Source of the DNA: JBDTCS01 sp039923455 | Lineage (GTDB): Bacteria > Bacteroidota > Ignavibacteria > Palsa-1295 | Length of the DNA: 6,024 bases | Assembly: GCA_039923455.1 (NCBI GenBank) | Contig: JBDTCS010000107.1 | Location: forward strand, 1 to 6,024 | Direction of reading: 5' to 3' | Part shown: in pieces, positions 1-5,198 of the stretch | Numbering within the stretch: the first letter of the stretch is position 1 | Layout of the letters: each line of letters begins with the position of its first letter | Notes under the pieces: model-generated | Told to the model about the DNA's origin: nothing | Seen by the model: only the letters and a program-made list of their open reading frames with translations | Database searches by the model: none | Made by a program: the position numbers and the translations under genes

Positions 1-43
1 AAAAAAGAAAGCAGCGATGAAAAGTCTATTTCTCATTGCTGCT
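1..43 (-). terminator. Intrinsic terminator downstream of the marC-family gene
   Basis: An 11-bp stem (positions 10-20 pairing with 33-43, with one G-T wobble at 16/37) encloses a 12-nt loop. Read on the minus strand, the stem is followed immediately by TTTCTTTTTT (positions 10 to 1), the classic layout of a Rho-independent terminator. It lies 61 bp beyond the stop codon of the marC-family gene. On the plus strand the stem is followed by a poorer tract (CGGTAATTTTT), so weak bidirectional activity is possible for a gene to the left of the window. Confidence 0.75.
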
Positions 44-104
44 CGGTAATTTTTAACGACGATGACTATGCTCTGATTCCGTAGAGTGCTGCGGCAAGGG
101 CTTG

Positions 105-731
105 CTACTTATGATGCGCGAGCATCATAGCGAGGCCTGTCCGAACCATCATCACCGCGATTGCAGCGAGGAATAACGCAACGACTTTGCTTATCGCACG
201 CAGGACAGCTTTCGGAACGTGCTTCGTGATATAGCTCGAGTTCGCGAAGAAGAGATAGACGATCAAGATGTTCAGCGCAAATGCGAGCACAGTCACAAGT
301 TCACCATATTCTGCGCCAAGCAACAAAAGCGCTGTTAACGCAGCCGGACCAACCGTGAGCGGAATCCCGAGCGGAACAATCGCGAGCGACCTCGCGCGAC
401 CTTGCGTCCCTTCGGTGGTGCCTGTACCATGTTGATCCGCGAGCGAACGCTGGAGATGACTAAAGAGGAGATCATACACAGCGAAGCAAAGCAGTATCAC
501 GCCTCCGGCGACCCGGAAATCATTGATCGTGATTCCCAAAAATCGCATGATAGCCTGACCGGCAAAGAGGAACCCTGTGCCGACGATCATTGCAGTCAAA
601 GAGGCTTCGCCTGCAATAGATTTCGTTTCGCGCTGCGTCTCCGCTTCGGTGATAGATAGGAACAACGGCAAGACACCAAAGGCGTCGATCGCAATAAAGA
701 GCGGAACGAAGACGAGTAAGAAATTCTCCAC
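105..731 (-). CDS. MarC family integral membrane protein
   Basis: This is a 208-residue inner-membrane protein of the MarC family (UPF0056), whose members have about six transmembrane helices and no settled biochemical role. The original link to multiple antibiotic resistance in E. coli was later withdrawn, so resistance should not be inferred. Hydrophobic segments lie near residues 4-27, 44-66, 74-91, 113-139, 145-164 and 180-204. Family hallmarks are visible: the N-terminal segment FVPLFIAIDAFGVLPLF, FRVAGGVILL (72-81) and VPLGIPLTVGPAAL (119-132). A hydrophilic loop rich in G, T and Q (about 95-112) separates the two three-helix halves. The length is normal for the family. The start is GTG at 731; no in-frame ATG occurs before residue 48, which would delete the first helix. 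There is no clear Shine-Dalgarno sequence; the start is preceded by a seven-T tract. It is the last of three same-strand genes and is followed by a strong terminator. Confidence 0.9.
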   Translation of the reverse strand: MENFLLVFVPLFIAIDAFGVLPLFLSITEAETQRETKSIAGEASLTAMIVGTGFLFAGQAIMRFLGITINDFRVAGGVILLCFAVYDLLFSHLQRSLADQHGTGTTEGTQGRARSLAIVPLGIPLTVGPAALTALLLLGAEYGELVTVLAFALNILIVYLFFANSSYITKHVPKAVLRAISKVVALFLAAIAVMMVRTGLAMMLAHHK

Positions 732-786
732 CGGAAAAAAACAGGGTTAAAGATTATGAAATAACTATTGGTACGCTCGTGCTAAG

Positions 787-863
787 GCGCCCTTGACGGG
801 CAAACGGCTTCTACGGAGCTTGCCGGCAAATGTTTCTGAGAAGAAACCGTAGAATAAGGGCGT
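787..863. repeat. Nested inverted repeats in the marC upstream region
   Basis: Two perfect complementary pairs are nested: CGCCCTT (788-794) with AAGGGCG (856-862), and TTCTACGG (809-816) with CCGTAGAA (847-854). Inside them TTTCT (833-837) pairs with AGAAA (842-846) around GAGA, a GNRA-type tetraloop on the plus strand. The inner stems abut on their 3' side. The bulge at 817-832 contains the palindrome TTGCCGGCAA (820-829). The element lies in the 151-bp gap between the small hypothetical gene and the marC-family gene, so on the minus strand it would be in the leader or spacer of their transcript. The function is unknown. The pairing is seen directly; that it folds in RNA is inference. Confidence 0.5.
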
Positions 864-874
864 GTGAGTCGCCC
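858..874 (-). terminator. Possible weak terminator hairpin after the small hypothetical gene
   Basis: Read on the minus strand, GGGCG (874-870) and CGCCC (862-858) form a 5-bp GC stem with a 7-nt loop, starting 8 nt after the TAA stop of the gene at 883-1179 and followed by TTATTCT. The T tract is interrupted and the stem short, so this is a weak candidate. Its left arm is also used by the alternative long-range stem with 788-792, so the two structures cannot coexist. Confidence 0.3.
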
Positions 875-882
875 GAAGACTA

Positions 883-1179
883 TTAAGGCTTCGTGACCAT
901 GCCTTCTGCACCTACGGACACAGAGCCCGATTTCAGCGATTCGAGTTCATTCGTGATGAACGCGATAACATCTTCGATCGGCAGCGTACGTGGCTGATAC
1001 CGCGAGCGAGCCTGCTCTACCGCGCTTTGGAGTGTCGGGATCTCCCCACGCAAAAAGAGCCAAACATGATAGCCCAGCCGATTGCGATCGTTCGGTTCGA
1101 TCGTTGGTACGTTCTTTACAGCGCTATACGCCAACTCGGCAAGCGCGTTATCTCCGGCAATTGGTCTATGGATCGACAT
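883..1179 (-). CDS. Small hypothetical protein, 98 residues
   Basis: I do not recognise a family. The 98-residue product has no signal peptide, no hydrophobic segment long enough to span a membrane, no cysteines and no obvious metal-binding cluster, so it is probably a small soluble cytoplasmic protein. Residues 9-24 (DNALAELAYSAVKNVP), 48-61 and 67-82 look helical, with a central segment GYHVWLFLRGEIPTL (36-50) that could form the core. The C-terminal 15 residues are glycine- and serine-rich and probably flexible. The start is ATG at 1179, without a good Shine-Dalgarno sequence but with a promoter-like element about 25-55 bp upstream. It sits 106 bp after the M1 peptidase gene and 151 bp before the marC-family gene on the same strand. 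Plus-strand frames over the same interval look like shadows. The call as a real gene rests on its ATG, its position between same-strand genes and its plausible composition. Confidence 0.6.
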   Translation of the reverse strand: MSIHRPIAGDNALAELAYSAVKNVPTIEPNDRNRLGYHVWLFLRGEIPTLQSAVEQARSRYQPRTLPIEDVIAFITNELESLKSGSVSVGAEGMVTKP

Positions 1180-1203
1180 GGTGCTCTATAGTTTTGTGCT
1201 GTG

Positions 1204-1234
1204 CAAATATAACGCCGAAAGATCGCCCGCTCAC
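1204..1234 (-). promoter_or_regulatory. Candidate promoter for the small hypothetical gene
   Basis: On the minus strand TATATTTG (1211-1204) fits the Bacteroidota -7 consensus TAnnTTTG exactly. Its first six bases, TATATT, also resemble a sigma-70 -10 box, and GTGAGC (1234-1229) stands 17 bp upstream as a poor -35 (3 of 6 matches). A TTTG-type -33 element is not seen at the right distance. Transcription would start near 1198, leaving a leader of about 20 nt before the ATG at 1179. This is a prediction from motif matching alone. Confidence 0.35.
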
Positions 1235-1285
1235 GTTGGTCGCTGGAGCCCAAGTTCCGGAATCTGCCACCCAAAGCGCCTGCGC

Positions 1286-3223
1286 TTACTTTTCGATAAC
1301 AAATTTCTCTGTCGTCGAATGTCCGTCCGAAGTTGTCGCGACAAGGACGTAGGCGCCCGAGGCGAGGTGCAGTTCTTCGGTGATCGCAGTTTTCTCTGTC
1401 GGCAGATTGTGTGCACCGAACTCCTGCATAACGACTCCCGAAGTATTCAAAATCCTGAGCCGAATTGAGTCGGTCGCAGCATGTTTGCGAATGCTTATCA
1501 GCAATTTGTGTTCGCGCACAGGGTTGTTCAAGATCGCGAGCGAAAGACTAGGGATTACAAACGCAGCTTGCGTGGAAACATCCGAAACCGAAACGATCTT
1601 TTTGATGAGCGCTCCATCCGGATCGATCACGAGTGTGTCAGGTTTCCATCCGAGTTGGATTGTCGGATTCGAAAAATGCGTAGAGTCCAGCCAAACCGGA
1701 ATGCGTTCTGTTTTTCCGCCATTCGATCTTGCCTCAACGACGATCGGCAAACGAAAATAACCGATCTTTACCGGATCTTGTGCTTGCTCCAAATGCAACG
1801 TGGTGGAAGTTGCACTCGCACTCCAACCGATCTTCAGTTGCGGATATCCAATTCCGAAAACCCATTTATTAAAAAACCAACCCATGTCGGTGCCGGTGAT
1901 GGTATCGAAGGTGTGCCATAGATCGTAACTCGTGGCCACTGAGTATGCATATTTATTTCCGTACGCTCTCACCGCTGAAAAAAAGAGGGAGTCACCTAAG
2001 AAGTATCGGAGCATCCCAAGCACTGCTGCACCTTTTTGATAGATGACTGCATAGGGATAGTTGTTGCGAGGCTTCGTCAGGTTTGGTGCACCAAACATCG
2101 GGATCGAGGAGCCACCAGATATTGCTCCCTTGATATTCGAATGTTGACGCGTCCAATAGCTTGGTGTTCCGGAATAGCGTTCGAGAAAAAGCGATTCGCA
2201 ATAGGTAGCAAAGCCCTCGTTCAACCACGGATCATCAAAAGTTTTGCATGTCACTCGGTCGCCCCACCATTGGTGCGATAGCTCATGGGCGGCAGTCGTG
2301 TTGTTCGTATCGACGATCGACCTATCAAGGGTTATCATTGTTTGATGCTCCATTGAACCAAGCGGTGCGAGCACATATCCAACTTTCTCAAATGGATACG
2401 GAGCAAACAGCGAATCATAATAGAAGAGCGCATCGGCCACTCTTCGACGCATCAGTGTTGCAAGACTGGCCGTATCTTTTGCGAACGCGTAAACATCAAA
2501 GGGAATATTGTGTACGTTCGGAATACTTACTTTCTCAAATTTTCCAACGGCGAACGTTAGCAAGTACGTAGCGATCGGGTGGGTCACATGCCAGGTGGAG
2601 ATTCGCGTGTTGCCATGCACAACGAGATTAGACACTTCGAGTCCGCACGAAGCAACGCGGTCTGTGTCAGCAACCGTAAAGCTGAGATGCACCGAATCCG
2701 CTTTATCATCTGGGAGATCATAGCAGGGAAGCCAATGCCTGGTGCATCCAACGTATGGCGCACCGAATCCGACACCCATCGCAAACATCATTCCTGTCGA
2801 GTCCGTCACACCACCCCATGGGAAGCTTCCTCCTTCGGATCGTCCAATGCCGTGGTAGTAGGTCGTGACACTAAATTGACTCTTAGGTGAGATCGGATTA
2901 GTTGCGGTTTCAATATTGTATGTGCCGCTTACAGAATCAATGAGTGTAATAGTCGATCTTCTCCCGACAACAAATACGCTATCGATCACCAGATATTTTG
3001 CGTGCTGCACGATCTGTGTGAGCGGCGAGCCCGCCACGGAGGTCGCGGTCATTGTTACCTGACCTTGAATCGTATTCTTAATTCTGTCGAGCATAACCTG
3101 CGCATCATACATGGTCACATCGTATCCTTTCGATTGAGCACTCACCGAATTTGCGCTCATAGTAAGAAGCGTCAGAATCACTGGCAAAAGCAGGAAACTC
3201 GAGAGTCTGGGAAACAGCTTCAT
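1286..3223 (-). CDS. Secreted M1-family zinc aminopeptidase with type IX secretion C-terminal domain
   Basis: This 645-residue zinc metallopeptidase of family M1 (gluzincin) should remove N-terminal amino acids from peptides outside the cytoplasm. A signal peptide covers residues 1 to about 30 (MKLFPR, a long hydrophobic core, then SVSAQ). An N-terminal beta domain runs to about 220. The catalytic domain carries GSMEH (289-293, the GAMEN equivalent), HELSH (313-317) and NEG with E336, giving HEXXH-X18-E zinc ligands H313, H317 and E336, catalytic base E314, and probable catalytic tyrosine Y395 in IYQKG. The usual C-terminal helical domain is absent. Residues about 557-645 look like a type A T9SS sorting domain: LNNPV (565-569), LRILNTSGVV, LASGAYVLVATT and the terminal EKFVIEK. 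The ATG at 3223 is preferred because it begins a clean signal peptide; an in-frame GTG at 3268 would add 15 unlikely residues. The T9SS machinery itself is not in the window. All active-site residues are present, so it should be active. Confidence 0.93.
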   Translation of the reverse strand: MKLFPRLSSFLLLPVILTLLTMSANSVSAQSKGYDVTMYDAQVMLDRIKNTIQGQVTMTATSVAGSPLTQIVQHAKYLVIDSVFVVGRRSTITLIDSVSGTYNIETATNPISPKSQFSVTTYYHGIGRSEGGSFPWGGVTDSTGMMFAMGVGFGAPYVGCTRHWLPCYDLPDDKADSVHLSFTVADTDRVASCGLEVSNLVVHGNTRISTWHVTHPIATYLLTFAVGKFEKVSIPNVHNIPFDVYAFAKDTASLATLMRRRVADALFYYDSLFAPYPFEKVGYVLAPLGSMEHQTMITLDRSIVDTNNTTAAHELSHQWWGDRVTCKTFDDPWLNEGFATYCESLFLERYSGTPSYWTRQHSNIKGAISGGSSIPMFGAPNLTKPRNNYPYAVIYQKGAAVLGMLRYFLGDSLFFSAVRAYGNKYAYSVATSYDLWHTFDTITGTDMGWFFNKWVFGIGYPQLKIGWSASATSTTLHLEQAQDPVKIGYFRLPIVVEARSNGGKTERIPVWLDSTHFSNPTIQLGWKPDTLVIDPDGALIKKIVSVSDVSTQAAFVIPSLSLAILNNPVREHKLLISIRKHAATDSIRLRILNTSGVVMQEFGAHNLPTEKTAITEELHLASGAYVLVATTSDGHSTTEKFVIEK

Positions 3224-3272
3224 TTGGCTTACGTAGGATGAATGAATGCACGGCTTGGGATTGCTCACTCCC

Positions 3273-3285
3273 GGTTCATCGAACC
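3273..3285. promoter_or_regulatory. Short dyad GGTTC-ATC-GAACC in the divergent region
   Basis: A perfect 5-bp inverted repeat with a 3-bp centre lies between the divergent peptidase and activator genes. It overlaps a second small inverted repeat, CCCG-N6-CGGG (3284-3297). It could be an operator half of a pair with the dyad at 3302-3321, which shares the GTTC/GAAC arms. No known regulator consensus is assigned. Confidence 0.3.
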
Positions 3286-3301
3286 CGTTTATTCGGGAAA
3301 G

Positions 3302-3321
3302 AAGTTCGGAGCACAGAACTT
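3302..3321. promoter_or_regulatory. Candidate operator dyad AAGTTC-N8-GAACTT
   Basis: A perfect 6-bp inverted repeat with an 8-bp spacer lies in the 162-bp region between the divergent M1 peptidase and sigma-54 activator genes, 12 bp upstream of the candidate -35 box of the activator gene. Such a dyad suits a dimeric regulator. Which protein binds is unknown; the adjacent Fis-type activator itself is one possibility. Chance is not excluded. Confidence 0.35.
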
Positions 3322-3333
3322 GCAGCCGAATTG

Positions 3334-3361
3334 TTGAGCCTTGGAAATTGGCAATTATAGC
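3334..3361 (+). promoter_or_regulatory. Candidate sigma-70-type promoter for the activator-lptE pair
   Basis: TTGAGC (3334-3339) and TATAGC (3356-3361) each match the sigma-70 consensus at four positions and are spaced by 16 bp. The predicted start near 3368 would leave a leader of about 18 nt before the ATG at 3386. I looked for a sigma-54 element (GG-N10-GC) here. TTGGCA is present at 3348-3353, but the GC partner falls at N8, so the pair does not fit. Confidence 0.35.
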
Positions 3362-3385
3362 GAAGTTTGACAGGTTTTGGAGTCT

Positions 3386-4657
3386 ATGGCGAGAGTATAT
3401 CCGGAGAAATTCGAGGTCTTGACGAAGGGTGACCCGCAGACAAGTGGGGGTGCGCCCAGTATAGGCTTTGGTCTCGAGCAGCCGCTTCCGGAAAACGTCA
3501 TTGCGGCGAGCGAAGAGATGCGTGAACTCGTATCTATCGTGCGTGCGATTGCACCAACGCAGATCACCGTTCTATTGATTGGTGAGAGCGGGACGGGCAA
3601 AGAGGTGTTTGCTCGACTGATTCACGATCTAAGTCCACGACGCAACGGACCGTTCATAACCGTTAACTGCGGTGCGATTCCGGAAGGTCTGATCGAGTCG
3701 GAGTTGTTTGGCCACGAACGCGGTGCGTTCACCGGTGCAGTCGGGCAGCGAAAGGGATTTTTCGAAGCCGCTTCAGGCGGGACGATCTTTTTGGACGAGA
3801 TCGGTGAAATGCCGTTGCAGTTGCAAGTCAAACTGTTGCGTGTGCTCGAGACGGGGAGCATCACACGCGTTGGTTCGACAGGTCAAGTTATTACCGATGC
3901 ACGCGTGATCGCTGCGACGAATCGTGATCTGGAGATTGATGTTCGTGCCGGAAAATTTCGCTCCGATCTTTATTATCGACTCCGTGCAGTAATGTTGCGC
4001 ATTCCGCCGTTGCGCAATCGCCGAGATGATATTCCCTTCCTGATCGAAGTGATGCTCGAAGAGTTTGTGAAGAAGCACGCGCTCGAACAGATGCCAATGA
4101 TCGAGCAAGATGCGATTCATTTGTTGATCGAGAATGAGTGGCGAGGAAATATTCGTGAACTTCGCAATACACTCGAACAACTCGTCATTCTCAGTTGTGC
4201 ACCGAGCCGCACGGAGCAGCGCTGCGTGATTACCGCAACTGATGTATTCAAAGCACTATCGAGTGATGGTGTGTGGCAGAATGCGAATCAAGCCGATCGC
4301 AATCTGCCTATTGTGCCGCTGCAACCCAAAGCGCAGCAAGAGCAAACGGAGCGCGAGCTTATTTATCGGGCATTGATCGAACTGCGTAACGACATCACGG
4401 AGATCAAAGAGTTGTTGCGCAAAAATGGCGCGAGCCCAACTTCGGCACTGGCTCTTCCACAAGCGAGTTCGTTCACACAGTCCGATTCGTCGACAAATGT
4501 GCAGAGTCTTGATGCGATCGAACGGCAAGCACTGCGCAGCACGCTCGAGCGTTTTCACGGCAACCGCAGACTCGCAGCCGAGGCACTCGGAGTGAGCGAA
4601 CGAACACTCTACCGAAAAATGAAAGAGCAAGGATTGGAGGGCTTCGGACATGCATAA
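3386..4657 (+). CDS. Sigma-54-dependent Fis-family transcriptional activator without receiver domain
   Basis: A 423-residue bacterial enhancer-binding protein that would hydrolyse ATP to remodel RNA polymerase-sigma-54 at target promoters. After about 35 residues with no sensory domain comes an AAA+ domain: Walker A GESGTGKE (66-73), the sigma-54 contact loop GAFTGA (113-118), Walker B TIFLDE (133-138), ATNRDL (177-182), FRSDLYYRL (191-199) and WRGNIRELRN (252-261). The last usually reads WPGN, so the proline is replaced by arginine. A helical, probably coiled-coil segment (317-346) and a polar linker lead to a Fis-type helix-turn-helix (about 374-416, LAAEALGVSERTLYRKM). No receiver, GAF or PAS domain is present, so control is probably by a partner, by oligomerisation or by expression level. 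The ATG at 3386 has GGAG just upstream at a short spacing; an in-frame TTG at 3377 is the alternative. The 3' end overlaps lptE by 8 bp. Targets cannot be told from sequence. Confidence 0.93.
   Translation: MARVYPEKFEVLTKGDPQTSGGAPSIGFGLEQPLPENVIAASEEMRELVSIVRAIAPTQITVLLIGESGTGKEVFARLIHDLSPRRNGPFITVNCGAIPEGLIESELFGHERGAFTGAVGQRKGFFEAASGGTIFLDEIGEMPLQLQVKLLRVLETGSITRVGSTGQVITDARVIAATNRDLEIDVRAGKFRSDLYYRLRAVMLRIPPLRNRRDDIPFLIEVMLEEFVKKHALEQMPMIEQDAIHLLIENEWRGNIRELRNTLEQLVILSCAPSRTEQRCVITATDVFKALSSDGVWQNANQADRNLPIVPLQPKAQQEQTERELIYRALIELRNDITEIKELLRKNGASPTSALALPQASSFTQSDSSTNVQSLDAIERQALRSTLERFHGNRRLAAEALGVSERTLYRKMKEQGLEGFGHA
4636..4641 (+). promoter_or_regulatory. Shine-Dalgarno sequence of lptE inside the activator gene
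   Basis: GGAGGG stands 8 nt before the ATG at 4650, inside the last codons of the activator gene. It is the only strong Shine-Dalgarno sequence in the window. It fixes the lptE start and supports independent initiation on a shared mRNA. Confidence 0.65.
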
Positions 4658-5153
4658 CAATTTCCGGAAGATCGCGCTCGCGTTTTTACTTACCGTTGTG
4701 TTTCAGAGTTGTTATTCGTTCACGGGTGCAAGCATTCCACCGCATATTCACACGATCGGTATTCCGCTCGCCGAGGATATTTCTGGCTTTGGACAATCGG
4801 AGGTGCCGCAAGATCTGACGCGAATCATCACGGATAAATTTACTCGCGAGGGCTCATTGCAAGTCGCTGGTCGAACAAACGCTGATGCACTGCTCACGAT
4901 CACGATCAGTCATATCACGGACGAATCGGTTGGTGTGCGAACGGGAGAAACGCTTACCAATAAGCGCGTCAGCATTTTTATTCAAGCGACCTACTATGAT
5001 CAGAAAAAGCAGAAGCAATTCTGGCAGCGAGATTTTCAGCAGAGCGCTGATTATCCGATCGCACAAAATCTCGTTGGCCTGAAAGCCGCGATCGCTTCGG
5101 CGGAGAACAAAATGTCCGAGGAGATACTCCTCGCAGTGATCTCGAACTGGTAA
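4650..5153 (+). CDS. lptE: LptE-family LPS assembly lipoprotein
   Basis: A 167-residue outer-membrane lipoprotein of the LptE family. LptE plugs the LptD barrel and helps insert lipopolysaccharide into the outer leaflet. Residues 1-20 form a lipoprotein signal (basic NNFRK, hydrophobic core IALAFLLTVVF) before Cys21. The lipobox FQSC is poor at -3 and -2 but has Ser at -1. The mature start, CYSFTGASIPPHIHTIGIPLAED, is the pattern I know from Bacteroidota/Chlorobiota members. Residues 50-72 (PQDLTRIITDKFTREGSLQVAGR) form the expected helix before the ADALLTITISHI strand, followed by beta strands (93-122) and a C-terminal helix (136-163). Length is normal. The start overlaps the activator's stop by 8 bp, with GGAGGG 8 nt upstream, so the two are probably co-transcribed. 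In many Bacteroidota, as I recall, secG lies further downstream; here the next gene is convergent. LptD is not in the window. Confidence 0.85.
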   Translation: MHNNFRKIALAFLLTVVFQSCYSFTGASIPPHIHTIGIPLAEDISGFGQSEVPQDLTRIITDKFTREGSLQVAGRTNADALLTITISHITDESVGVRTGETLTNKRVSIFIQATYYDQKKQKQFWQRDFQQSADYPIAQNLVGLKAAIASAENKMSEEILLAVISNW

Positions 5154-5182
5154 AATTGCAGCTCGTCTAATTTTCTCTCCAC

Positions 5183-5198
5183 TGCTACTTATGTAGCA
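5183..5198. other. Perfect hairpin across the ompA-like stop codon
   Basis: TGCTAC (5183-5188) and GTAGCA (5193-5198) pair perfectly around a 4-nt loop, and on the minus strand the stem includes the TAG stop of the OmpA-type gene. No T tract follows on either strand, so it is not a standard intrinsic terminator. It might slow termination of translation or protect a 3' end, or it may be chance. The rest of the 31-bp convergent gap holds AAAATT-N11-AATTTT (5152-5174), an AT-only inverted repeat too weak to call a terminator. Confidence 0.3.

Noticed and set aside
402..659. Plus-strand frame of 85 codons within the marC-family gene
   Set aside because: It lies opposite clear MarC-family transmembrane sequence and has no recognisable features.
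105..731. Antibiotic-resistance role for the MarC-family gene
   Set aside because: The family name is historical; later work did not support a resistance role for E. coli MarC, and nothing in the context suggests one.
990..1468. Overlapping plus-strand reading frames of 120 and 128 codons across the small gene and the peptidase 3' end
   Set aside because: They run antisense to the peptidase and the small gene, have cysteine- and arginine-rich compositions typical of shadow frames, and show no domain pattern.
3224..3268. Extended start (GTG at 3268) for the M1 peptidase
   Set aside because: It would put 15 polar residues (including PKPCIHSS) ahead of a well-formed signal peptide that begins at the ATG at 3223; retained only as an alternative.
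3345..3366. Possible sigma-54 promoter around TTGGCA before the activator gene
   Set aside because: The conserved GG and GC are separated by 8 rather than 10 bases, so the element does not fit the -24/-12 consensus.
3773..4180. Antisense frames of 93 and 135 codons under the activator gene
   Set aside because: The activator frame has all family motifs over this interval; the antisense translations look random.
5152..5174. AAAATT-N11-AATTTT as a bidirectional terminator between lptE and the OmpA gene
   Set aside because: The stem is only A-T pairs with an 11-nt loop and no GC-rich core; too weak to call.
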